55,274 nt of DNA, taken from contig RFTJ01000007.1 in NCBI GenBank assembly GCA_009923495.1, forward strand, positions 1 to 55,274, in the 5' to 3' direction. Positions 7,211 to 14,617 of this stretch are shown piece by piece; within the stretch, counting starts at the first letter, position 1, and each line of letters opens with the position of its first letter. Under the pieces are notes generated by a model. That model did not search any database, had not been told where the DNA came from, and saw only the letters and a program-made list of their open reading frames with translations. The position numbers were made by a program, and so were the translations under genes. The stretch comes from Actinomycetota bacterium (lineage in GTDB: Bacteria; Actinomycetota; Actinomycetes; S36-B12; UBA5976).

Positions 7211-10075
7211 ATGACTTTGCTAAGAATTAACTACCTGGCCAGTAAAAATATCCGCAGTCTGATGGTCGGCGGGGTGCTTTTTGCCCTAATACTTTCAGTT
7301 CTAGTTGTAGCAGTTCCAAGTACTCCAGCAAAAGCCGCGGGTGGAACTGGCACCTGGGGGAATTGGACGATTGCCCGACCAAATGGCACCTTGAACCTAA
7401 ATGTCGGTGGCTTCACCAGCCCATCAGCAAACTTCACCACAACCGCAACTGGTCTTTCTGTCTCATCGGGTGCCAGTGCTTGGCTAAATTCAGGAACTTT
7501 GCCTGGTGCTGAATACGGAACCTCACGCGGCTCTGGCTACATCTCGATGGGCACTGCAACTGGTGGCGCTGATTCAGTTACAACATTCACTTTTAATAAC
7601 ACTACGCCGACTAGCGGATGGTCTTTCTCATTGGGCGATATCGATGCAGATCAGGTAACAATCTCGGCTACTGACGCATCCGGAAATCCCGTAAATGTTG
7701 GTGCTTGGAATGTCACTCCATTTAATTACTGCAACAACACAGCGCCCCGACCTACTGCTTGTGCTGGAGTATCGAACGATTTGCCAACTTGGGATTTAAC
7801 AACAGGAGTAATCAAAGGAAATGGCAGTGACACGGATGGGGCCTCAGCTTGGGTTAGACCTAATTCAGCAATAAAAACCTTGCGCTTGCAATTCAAAAAA
7901 CTAATTGGCTTTCCAACATATCAACTTTGGTTTGCCGGAGATACTCCTGAAGAGCAGAACTACAAAGTGACCCTAGCCGCTAGGTTATGTCCGACATACT
8001 CTGACATCATGGCAAATAAGGCGCGAAACAACATTATGGAGTCGCTGCAGAATGTTGGGATAAATAGTCTCTACGCAAGTGCGCCGTATGCCGGTGCGGT
8101 ACGACCAGAAGTCGAAGACAATCCAGCAAGTGGGCAGTCTGCCTGTACTCCACTTAGCAATTGGACTTTTGGCATGGCGCAAGGAACGAATGGCAAAGAT
8201 TCTGGAACATTCGGTGCGCTATCAAAGGTGCGAAGTCCTTACCAGTGGGCAACAACAGTGTCCTCTGTGCCAGAGCTTGATGCTTTTGGCAATGACACCG
8301 GTCGGACAATCTCAGGCGCAATCACTTTTAATTTAACGCCCGCGCAGATAACAGGACTGGCAAACCGGTCTTCGTGGGTACAAGGTGGCGTTCCAGGTTC
8401 ACCACTTAATGGCAACAGCAGCATCGCGTTCGGTACCTTGCGGTGCGCGATTGACAATGCCAACGCTGACAACATCGAATGGCTAGGCACTTCAGGTGGT
8501 TCACGACACATGTTTTGTTACGCCTATTACGTAGACACCACTGAAAAGAGTGGCACCATCATTGTTCGCAAAGTTGTTCCAAAAGGTGGATCAGGAGTTT
8601 CATTCGGCTTCAGCGGTGACTTGAGCTTCACTCCTGGCGGCGCGTTTAGCCTAAATGCAGGTGGATCGCAGAGCTTCATTCGGGCTGCAGGCGAAACTTG
8701 GAATGTTCTCGAAGACTCACCCAAAGAGCCATTTGAACTCACTGGCTTGGCATGTAATTCATCAAATGGTTTGTCTACTGTTGACACCAATTTGGTCACT
8801 AGATCTGCCTCAATCACACTCGGAATCGCAGATACTGTTACTTGCACATTTACCAATGAATCTAAACCGAAATCAAAACTGACTGTCTACAAAGTCGCTA
8901 CCGGTGCGGTGGGCACTTTCGGCTTTGACTTAAGCCAAGGCGGCACAAGTAAATATTCCGGCAACACCGCAGTTTCCGAACAAGGCGAGGAAGCATTGGT
9001 CACGGAACAGGCTGGTCTGGCACCAGGTACCTACACCATCACCGAGACATCACGGCCAAGTACTCCAGGTGGAACGTGGGACACTCCGAGTATCACTTGC
9101 GTTGACAGCACTGGCGCTGAAGTTACTAGCACGGGAGATGTACTTACTGGCGCTTCAATCACACTTTCCGGCAGTGACACTAGTTGTATTGTGGTGAATA
9201 ACTTTTCGCCTGATGCCAAGATAAACATAGTTAATAAAATCATTGGTGGTAGTGGCTCGATATCAGCCGATGCTAGCTTTGTGACGATAAACGGCTTAAC
9301 TCGAAGTGAGCGTTCAGACACGCTTACCAACATTGTTTGGGGTGACGGCGGAGCTCAAACTAGTCAGCAATCTGGTCTTGCATTTGGCACCTATGAAATC
9401 ACTGGTGCTGCACCAACTAATACCGACACTTCGACTTGGGAACTTGACTCGTTAGATTGCACTGGTGGTGCATCACATTCCATTTCCGAATCAAATGTGT
9501 CGCTTGAACTCGACCCTACCTCGGTCGGTACAACTGAAATAACTTGCACCTATGTCTGGAAGCTAACAAATCTGGCAGACATCACGGTTTCAAAAATCAG
9601 CCTTGGCGAGGTTGGTACTTTCACTCTAACTGCCGAGTTAAATGGCGAAATTTCTGAAGGAGTGGTCACAACAAATGAGGTGAACAGCGCGACTGAAGCG
9701 ATTACCTTGACCACAATTCCAGAAGGTACCGTTATCACTTTGGGTGAATCCGATGTTCCGATCTCCACCGATGGTCAATGGAATGTCACTACCGGCGGAA
9801 GTCCAACTTGGACCTGCACTGACACCGCTGGCAATGATGTAGTTATAGATGATTCAGGTCAATTTACGTCTACGGCGCTAAATATGACTTGCGTGGCGAC
9901 TAATACTTTCACTCTTGACCCTGATCCAGAGCCAACTCCTGACCCAAGCGAATCTTATGACCCAGAAATTGCATATTCGCGAGGTGGCGAATTGCCAAAT
10001 ACTGGTGGGTCCAAACACCCAATGTCGCTTTGGGCTACCTTGTGGAGCGCAATCACTTCCCCATTTCAAAATTAG
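7211..10075 (+). CDS. Secreted surface protein with LPNTG sorting motif and prealbumin-like repeats
   Basis: 954 residues. An N-terminal signal peptide ends near AKAAGG (residues 40-45) after the hydrophobic stretch LMVGGVLFALILSVLVVAV. Residues about 45-450 form an N-terminal region rich in Ser, Thr and Gly with scattered Cys. From about 450 come four repeats of roughly 100 residues that open with GTIIVRKVV, KLTVYKVATG, KINIVNKIIG or DITVSKISLG and end in a Cys and CTFTNE/IVVNNF-type strand, like DUF5979/SpaA prealbumin folds. Then a short Pro/Asp linker and LPNTGG about 25 residues from the end. The tail after the motif has only a weak hydrophobic patch (MSLWATLWSAI) and no Arg/Lys end. The sortase gene follows 18 bases later. 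Probably adhesive; binding partner unknown. Confidence 0.85.
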   Translation: MTLLRINYLASKNIRSLMVGGVLFALILSVLVVAVPSTPAKAAGGTGTWGNWTIARPNGTLNLNVGGFTSPSANFTTTATGLSVSSGASAWLNSGTLPGAEYGTSRGSGYISMGTATGGADSVTTFTFNNTTPTSGWSFSLGDIDADQVTISATDASGNPVNVGAWNVTPFNYCNNTAPRPTACAGVSNDLPTWDLTTGVIKGNGSDTDGASAWVRPNSAIKTLRLQFKKLIGFPTYQLWFAGDTPEEQNYKVTLAARLCPTYSDIMANKARNNIMESLQNVGINSLYASAPYAGAVRPEVEDNPASGQSACTPLSNWTFGMAQGTNGKDSGTFGALSKVRSPYQWATTVSSVPELDAFGNDTGRTISGAITFNLTPAQITGLANRSSWVQGGVPGSPLNGNSSIAFGTLRCAIDNANADNIEWLGTSGGSRHMFCYAYYVDTTEKSGTIIVRKVVPKGGSGVSFGFSGDLSFTPGGAFSLNAGGSQSFIRAAGETWNVLEDSPKEPFELTGLACNSSNGLSTVDTNLVTRSASITLGIADTVTCTFTNESKPKSKLTVYKVATGAVGTFGFDLSQGGTSKYSGNTAVSEQGEEALVTEQAGLAPGTYTITETSRPSTPGGTWDTPSITCVDSTGAEVTSTGDVLTGASITLSGSDTSCIVVNNFSPDAKINIVNKIIGGSGSISADASFVTINGLTRSERSDTLTNIVWGDGGAQTSQQSGLAFGTYEITGAAPTNTDTSTWELDSLDCTGGASHSISESNVSLELDPTSVGTTEITCTYVWKLTNLADITVSKISLGEVGTFTLTAELNGEISEGVVTTNEVNSATEAITLTTIPEGTVITLGESDVPISTDGQWNVTTGGSPTWTCTDTAGNDVVIDDSGQFTSTALNMTCVATNTFTLDPDPEPTPDPSESYDPEIAYSRGGELPNTGGSKHPMSLWATLWSAITSPFQN

Positions 10076-10093
10076 GCCTGACTCAGTTTCATA

Positions 10094-10669
10094 ATGAACC
10101 GGCGGCTGATTGAAGTTGTAGTGATTCTGGCGAGCTTGCTTTTTGGCTACCTGCTAATTTCTGGCATCCAAAAAAGCAGCAACTCATCGTTGGTAAATGA
10201 CAAACAGGTCTCTGCTCTGCCGACTTTTCCTGCGCCGCAAATTGCACCTACCTCGTCTGAATCGCCAATAGGAAAGGTGATTGGTCTGCTGACAATTCCT
10301 GCAGCTGAGGTCCTAACCTTGCCAATTGCTCGAGGCGTCGACGAGGTAACTTTGAACACTGGAGTGGCAGGAGCCTATTCTTGGTCAGGTCCTGGTGAAA
10401 ATGGAGTCTTCGCCTTAGCAGCTCATCGAGTTGGTGCTGGTGGGCCGTTTCGGCACCTTGACAGAGTTGAGATTGGTGACCGAATAGTTGTTGAATCAGG
10501 ATCCAAGAAATTTAACTATCGAATTATTTCGAACATCACCGTCGATCCAACCGATACCAGTGTGTTAAACGGACCGAAAGATGACTCGCGAATTGTTTTA
10601 ATTACCTGCACTCCATTGGATACTTTTGCCAAGCGCATTGTGGTAACCGGACAACTAATTCGAGACTAA
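10094..10669 (+). CDS. Sortase, class E-like
   Basis: 191-residue cysteine transpeptidase. One N-terminal membrane helix (residues 6-24, VVVILASLLFGYLLISGI), a disordered Ser/Pro linker, and a sortase barrel. Catalytic residues are visible: H111 in LAAHRVGAGGPF, C172 in IVLITCTPLD and R181 in AKRIVVTG. The AHR and TCTP contexts are those of the class E/F-like sortases of Actinobacteria. Presumed substrate is the LPNTG protein immediately upstream, cleaved between Thr and Gly and joined to the cell wall; class E enzymes often prefer LAxTG, so the LP motif is worth noting. ATG start 18 bases after the substrate gene, probably the same transcript. Confidence 0.93.
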   Translation: MNRRLIEVVVILASLLFGYLLISGIQKSSNSSLVNDKQVSALPTFPAPQIAPTSSESPIGKVIGLLTIPAAEVLTLPIARGVDEVTLNTGVAGAYSWSGPGENGVFALAAHRVGAGGPFRHLDRVEIGDRIVVESGSKKFNYRIISNITVDPTDTSVLNGPKDDSRIVLITCTPLDTFAKRIVVTGQLIRD

Positions 10670-10674
10670 ATCAC

Positions 10675-10738
10675 TGTGGCCAGGGACGTAGCACAAATGT
10701 GGCCAGGGACGTAGCACAAATGTGGCCAGGGACGGGAT
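10675..10738. repeat. Three direct repeats of the tRNA-Phe 3' end
   Basis: TGTGGCCAGGGACG occurs at 10675, 10698 and 10721 and again as the real tRNA-Phe 3' end at 10821. The first two copies are identical 23-base tandem units (10675-10697, 10698-10720). The third shares 18 bases (through GGAT) with the true gene and lies exactly 100 bases from it. On the minus strand these read as T-arm/acceptor ends downstream of tRNA-Phe, the usual look of attachment-site duplications left by tRNA-targeting integrases. No integrase is present. Confidence 0.8.
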
Positions 10739-10765
10739 TACGCAAAGCGTAAACGCTTTGCGTAA
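10738..10765. repeat. 28-base near-perfect palindrome between tRNA-Phe repeats
   Basis: TTACGCAAAGCGT (10738-10750) and ACGCTTTGCGTAA (10753-10765) are exact 13-base inverted arms separated by AA. The palindrome is inside a larger inverted pair, GGGACGGGAT (10729-10738) and ATCCCGTCCC (10787-10796). It could extrude as a cruciform or hairpin, act as a protein site, or end transcription of the sortase or tRNA units; there is no T-run for a classical intrinsic terminator. Confidence 0.7.
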
Positions 10766-10780
10766 CGAGCAGTACTGATT

Positions 10781-10844
10781 GGTTCGATCCCGTCCCCTAA
10801 AAGGCTAGACGGTTCTAAAATGTGGCCAGGGACGGGATCGAACC
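10781..10844. repeat. Inverted copy of the tRNA-Phe T-arm
   Basis: GGTTCGATCCCGTCCC at 10781-10796 is the exact reverse complement of the tRNA-Phe T-arm/acceptor segment at 10829-10844. The 16-base arms are separated by 32 bases. This places a T-arm fragment in the opposite orientation to the gene, so simple tandem duplication cannot explain the region. Confidence 0.75.
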
Positions 10845-10896
10845 GTCGACCTTCCGATTTTCAGTCGGACGCTCGTACCAACTGAGCTACCTGGCC
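10823..10896 (-). tRNA. tRNA-Phe(GAA)
   Basis: 74 bases folding as a cloverleaf: acceptor GGCCAGG/CCTGGCC, D-arm GCTC/GAGC, anticodon stem TCCGA/TCGGA with loop CTGAAAA (anticodon GAA), T-arm GACGG-TTCGATC-CCGTC, discriminator A. CCA is not encoded (next bases CAT). Last of a leftward Glu-Asp-Phe cluster. Confidence 0.97.
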
Positions 10897-10923
10897 TACC
10901 GGTATCACCGAAGTGATACCAAG

Positions 10924-10997
10924 CGACCCCGACGGGACTCGAACCCGCGACCTTCGCCGTGACAGGGCGACGCGCTAACCAACTGCGCTACGGGGCC
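10924..10997 (-). tRNA. tRNA-Asp(GTC)
   Basis: 74 bases: acceptor GGCCCCG/CGGGGTC, D-arm GCGC with TTGGTTA loop, anticodon stem CGCCC/GGGCG-type pair with loop CTGTCAC (anticodon GTC), T-loop TTCGAGT, discriminator G as expected for Asp. No encoded CCA. Middle of the Glu-Asp-Phe cluster, 27 bases before tRNA-Phe. Confidence 0.97.
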
Positions 10998-11064
10998 ATA
11001 AGCATCTACCTATTGTGGCAGATGTCTTGCGGCTCGCTAAGTCATAAGACTTATCGGTCTTGCG

Positions 11065-11137
11065 TACCCCCAACGGGATTCGAACCCGTGTTACCGCCGT
11101 GAAAGGGCGGCGTCCTAGGCCACTAGACGATGGGGGC
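11065..11137 (-). tRNA. tRNA-Glu(TTC)
   Basis: 73 bases: acceptor GCCCCCA/TGGGGGT, anticodon loop CTTTCAC (anticodon TTC) on stem CCGCC/GGCGG, T-loop TTCGAAT, discriminator A. No encoded CCA. First gene of the leftward tRNA cluster. Confidence 0.97.
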
Positions 11138-11170
11138 TAGGGTGCCAGTTTGTGACAGGCACGAACTGAA

Positions 11171-11200
11171 AGCATACGGTAACTAACGGTATTTGAGCAA
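11171..11200 (-). promoter_or_regulatory. Probable promoter of the tRNA-Glu-Asp-Phe cluster
   Basis: On the minus strand TTGCTC (11200-11195) and TATGCT (11176-11171) are separated by 18 bases, a fair match to -35/-10 boxes. The -10 ends 33 bases before the tRNA-Glu 5' end, a reasonable leader for a tRNA transcript. Confidence 0.45.
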
Positions 11201-11344
11201 AAGCGGGGTGCCCGTTCCCCTATTGTTTGCCCCACAATTACCGCCCTGTCTCGGGGTCGGTTAGAATTATGAAGTGGCCAAAAGCAGGTTATGCCTAGGT
11301 TGCAGTAAATAGTTAGTTCTCACGGTGATTAAGGGGGCTGAGCC

Positions 11345-11596
11345 ATGGGGCGCGGCCGAGCCAAAGCTAAGCAAACAAAAGTTGCTCGCGATTTAAAGTA
11401 CAACACGCCAAATACCGACCTGAGTGCATTGCAGGCTGAACTTTCGGGCGGATCTGCGCTCGTGCCAAGTGGAGATGATGACTCGTACTCTGGCTCGGAA
11501 GAATTGGTAGACGATCCTTACGCCAAGTATTACGAAGACGAAGATGAGTCAGAAGAATCCCCTGAATCATCTGAAAGTTCTTCGCAAGACGACTAG
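11345..11596 (+). CDS. DUF3073 family protein
   Basis: 83-residue actinobacterial protein of unknown function. The N-terminal MGRGRAKAKQTKVARDLKY is the family signature and is very basic; the second half is acidic (DDDSYSGSEELVDDPY, then Glu/Ser-rich) and likely disordered. It lies tail to tail with purM, the two stop codons overlapping inside a single CTAG at 11593-11596, the same neighbourhood as mycobacterial Rv0810c/purM. ATG start with GGGGG a few bases upstream. Its basic head suggests RNA or ribosome contact, but nothing proves this. Confidence 0.92.
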   Translation: MGRGRAKAKQTKVARDLKYNTPNTDLSALQAELSGGSALVPSGDDDSYSGSEELVDDPYAKYYEDEDESEESPESSESSSQDD

Positions 11597-12687
11597 ATTC
11601 GGTAATTTCCGACTAAGTTAACGACCCCACCAGCTGTGCCTTTAGCAAGCGAATCTGAAATATCTTCTGCGGTGCGCTCGCGGACTGAACCAACTTGCCA
11701 AGCCACCAAACCTCTTTGCGCTAATAGCGCGATTGATTTATCCGCGTCTGCGACTGCAACGAAGGCCAGCATGCCTATTCCCATGTTGAAAGTTTTCTCA
11801 GCTTCAAGTTGTGCTAGATTTCCACGCATTTGTAGGAAATTGAAAACTGGCAGCGGCATCCAGGTGCTGCGATCAATTTCCAACGCTAAATTTTGTGGCA
11901 TAACGCGGGCAACGTTTGCCGAAATACCGCCACCAGTGATGTGACTGATCGAATGTACCTCCACTGACTTTATGAGCGCTAAGAGATCTTTTGTGTAGAT
12001 GCGTGTTGGTTCAAGTAGCTCTTCACCTAGGGTGCGGCCAAATTCTGATATGTGATTGTGTACATCTAAATGTGCAAGATTGAAAGCGATATGTCGAGCT
12101 AATGAAAAGCCATTAGAGTGAAGTCCACTCGCTTCGATTGCGATTGCTGCATCGCCAACTTGGACTTTGTGAGCACCTAAGAGATTTTCAGCATCAACTA
12201 CCCCAGTGCCAGCACCAGCGATGTCGTATTCATCAGGGCCAAGTAGTCCAGGGTGTTCCGCTGTTTCACCACCAACTAATGCGCAGCCAGCTAACTCACA
12301 ACCGGTTGCAATGCCGGTGACAATGGCAGCCACCCGCTCAGGATTTACCTTGCCCACAGCGATGTAATCAGTCATAAACAATGGCTCGGCACCGCAGACG
12401 ACCAAATCGTCAACCACCATTGCAACTAGGTCTATACCCACTGTGTCATGAATATTCATGCGCGCTGCTACATCAATCTTGGTGCCAACGCCGTCGGTTG
12501 ATGTGGCCAACAATGGTTTAGCCATGGACTTAACGGCACTGACATCAAATAAGCCGGCGAATCCACCAAAGTTACCCACCACTTCGGGGCGGTCAGTTCT
12601 GGCTATCGCAGCTCGCATCAAATCAACAGCTCGTTCGCCAGCTTCTACATCAACACCAGCACTGGCATATGACAATGGTTCGGTCAC
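11593..12687 (-). CDS. purM: Phosphoribosylformylglycinamidine cyclo-ligase (AIR synthetase)
   Basis: Closes the imidazole ring: FGAM + ATP to AIR + ADP + Pi, fifth step of purine synthesis. 364 residues with typical motifs: YASAGVDVEAGERAV at the start, LLATSTDGVGTKIDVA (substrate/ATP site) around 60, DLVVCGAEPLFMTDYIA around 90, GGETAEHPG near 140, SNGFSLAR near 197 and HITGGGISANVAR near 255. The GTG start overlaps the purF stop (GTGA), so translation is coupled to purF. The 3' end overlaps the DUF3073 stop by four bases. Confidence 0.98.
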   Translation of the reverse strand: MTEPLSYASAGVDVEAGERAVDLMRAAIARTDRPEVVGNFGGFAGLFDVSAVKSMAKPLLATSTDGVGTKIDVAARMNIHDTVGIDLVAMVVDDLVVCGAEPLFMTDYIAVGKVNPERVAAIVTGIATGCELAGCALVGGETAEHPGLLGPDEYDIAGAGTGVVDAENLLGAHKVQVGDAAIAIEASGLHSNGFSLARHIAFNLAHLDVHNHISEFGRTLGEELLEPTRIYTKDLLALIKSVEVHSISHITGGGISANVARVMPQNLALEIDRSTWMPLPVFNFLQMRGNLAQLEAEKTFNMGIGMLAFVAVADADKSIALLAQRGLVAWQVGSVRERTAEDISDSLAKGTAGGVVNLVGNYRI

Positions 12688-14201
12688 GGGCGGCGAATCG
12701 CTTCCTCAATGGCGCTTAATTGCGCATCAACAATTTCAAGGCTTTCTAGTGAATGCTTACCCAGAACTGATTCGGGAGGCAGTTCAACTGGATATTCGCC
12801 ATCGAAACAGGCTCGACACAAACGATCTTTTGCAATTCCGGTGGCACTGACTAGTTCATCGAGTTCCACATAGGCAAGTGTGTCAGCGCCAATTGATCGT
12901 CGAATTTCATCGGTAGTCAAACCGTTAGCGATTAATTCAGCTTTGCTGGCAAAATCAATTCCATAAAAACACGGCCACTGGACTGGTGGACTCGAAATTC
13001 GGACATGCACTTCGGCAGCTCCTGCCTCACGTAGCATCTTGACGATTGCTCGCTGGGTGTTGCCGCGAACTATTGAATCATCTACTACGACGATTCGCTT
13101 GCCTTCAATCACTTCACGAAGCGGATTCAATTTAAGTCGAATTCCCAGTTGCCGAATAGTCTGACTAGGTTGAATAAATGTCCGTCCAACATAAGCGTTC
13201 TTGACTAAGCCCTGCGCAAATGGAATTCCACTTCCCTGCGCATAACCAACCGCCGCCGGTGTTCCCGACTCCGGTACTGGGATGACAATATCGGCGTCAA
13301 TTGGATCTTTGGCTGCCAGACGACGGCCTACTTCAACGCGGACTGCGTGCACTGGTTGACCAGCAATGCTGGTGTCAGGTCGAGCAAGGTATACATATTC
13401 GAACAGGCAGCCTTTTGGTTTTGCTTCGGCAAATCGAGACGACCGCAAGCCATGCTCATCTATCGCAATTAATTCGCCTGGTTCGATTTCGCGTACAAAA
13501 GACGCACCCACAATGTCTAAGGCTGCCGTCTCTGATGCCAAAACCCAACCGCGCTCAAGGCGACCCAGAACCAAAGGGCGGATTCCCTGCGGATCGCGAG
13601 CACCGTATAAAGTTTGGTCGTCCATGAATACCAGGCTGAAGGCACCGTTAACTTTGGGCAATTCGTCTAATGCCGCCGCTTCCAGAGTGTTATCGGGGTG
13701 GGCTGCTAATAGTCCAGTCAAAATATCTGTGTCACTTGATGCGCCACGACCCATGTCAGCAAAGAGTTCGGCTGAGTCGGATTGAATTGCCTTAAGGCGT
13801 TGCGCAAGCTCATGAGTATTCGTCAGATTGCCATTATGAGAAAGTGCCAGATGTCCCGTTGCAGTTGCGCGAAAAGTTGGCTGAGCATTATCCCAACAAC
13901 TTGAGCCTGTGGTGCTGTAGCGCGTATGGCCAATAGCCAGATAGCCATGCAGCGATTCGAGTGCCGCTTCAGTGAAAACTTGAGATACCAGACCCATGTC
14001 TTTAAAGACTGTTGTGTTGTGGCCATCACTAACTGCGATTCCAGCTGATTCTTGACCGCGATGCTGCAAGGCATAGAGTCCGAAGAAGGTAAGTTTGGCT
14101 ACTTCTTCACCTGGTGCCCACACACCAAAGACGCCACATGCATCTTGGGGTCCTTTTTCACCAGGCAGTAATTCGTGTCCGAGTTTGCCATCGCCTGCCA
14201 C
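12684..14201 (-). CDS. purF: Amidophosphoribosyltransferase
   Basis: First committed enzyme of purine synthesis: PRPP + glutamine to phosphoribosylamine. 505 residues. A short propeptide precedes DACGVFGVW, where Cys22 would become the N-terminal nucleophile after self-cleavage. The glutaminase domain shows LQHRGQESAGI and IGHTRYSTTG; the transferase domain has the PRPP loop RIVVVDDSIVRGNT around 365. Later cysteines (SSPPVQWPC and DRLCRACFDGEYP) fit the [4Fe-4S]-type of the enzyme. The stop overlaps purM. The divergent SCP2-like gene starts 74 bases upstream, so this gap should hold both promoters. Confidence 0.98.
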   Translation of the reverse strand: MAGDGKLGHELLPGEKGPQDACGVFGVWAPGEEVAKLTFFGLYALQHRGQESAGIAVSDGHNTTVFKDMGLVSQVFTEAALESLHGYLAIGHTRYSTTGSSCWDNAQPTFRATATGHLALSHNGNLTNTHELAQRLKAIQSDSAELFADMGRGASSDTDILTGLLAAHPDNTLEAAALDELPKVNGAFSLVFMDDQTLYGARDPQGIRPLVLGRLERGWVLASETAALDIVGASFVREIEPGELIAIDEHGLRSSRFAEAKPKGCLFEYVYLARPDTSIAGQPVHAVRVEVGRRLAAKDPIDADIVIPVPESGTPAAVGYAQGSGIPFAQGLVKNAYVGRTFIQPSQTIRQLGIRLKLNPLREVIEGKRIVVVDDSIVRGNTQRAIVKMLREAGAAEVHVRISSPPVQWPCFYGIDFASKAELIANGLTTDEIRRSIGADTLAYVELDELVSATGIAKDRLCRACFDGEYPVELPPESVLGKHSLESLEIVDAQLSAIEEAIRRP

Positions 14202-14275
14202 TGCTTTAGTCTATCGCTGAAATTGGAAACACATCTTGTGGCGTGCCCGAAGTTATGAACTGACACAATTGCACT

Positions 14276-14608
14276 GTGGAGTTTTCCGATGAAGTCAACC
14301 AATTAGTTGCTCGAGCCTTAACTGCGGACGCTGACGGGCCGGTTTTGGCTGATGCCGTGCGCCAATCACTCGAGTTACTTGCCCGTGCCTATCCAGGGCG
14401 GGCAGTTGAAGTTCGGGTACCCCCTTATTGTGTGGTGCAGATTATGGGCGGCACCACACATCGAAGGGGAACACCGCCTGCTGTAGTCGAAATGTCAGCA
14501 CAAACATGGTTGAGCTTAATTTCGGGTTCATTAGTTTGGGCTGATGGAGTTAGCAAAGGACGGATCCAAGCTAGTGGAATTGGTAGCGATTTGAGTTCAC
14601 TGTTTTAA
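14276..14608 (+). CDS. SCP2-like sterol-carrier family protein
   Basis: 110 residues. The segment EVRVPPYCVVQIMGG, then HRRGTPPAVVEMSAQTWLSLISG, is characteristic of the small 'sterol carrier family' protein that lies next to purF in Actinobacteria (Rv0807 position). The domain probably forms a hydrophobic pocket, but neither ligand nor process is known, and despite the family name there is no reason to think sterols are involved. GTG start, chosen because the upstream frame offers no better codon. Divergent from purF and convergent with purL (9 bases between stops). Confidence 0.85.
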   Translation: MEFSDEVNQLVARALTADADGPVLADAVRQSLELLARAYPGRAVEVRVPPYCVVQIMGGTTHRRGTPPAVVEMSAQTWLSLISGSLVWADGVSKGRIQASGIGSDLSSLF

Positions 14609-14617
14609 ATTTGCTGA

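Noticed and set aside
10675-10740. Short regularly spaced repeats could suggest a small CRISPR array
   Set aside because: Spacers are identical, only 9 bases long, and the repeat is the tRNA-Phe 3' end; no cas gene is near.
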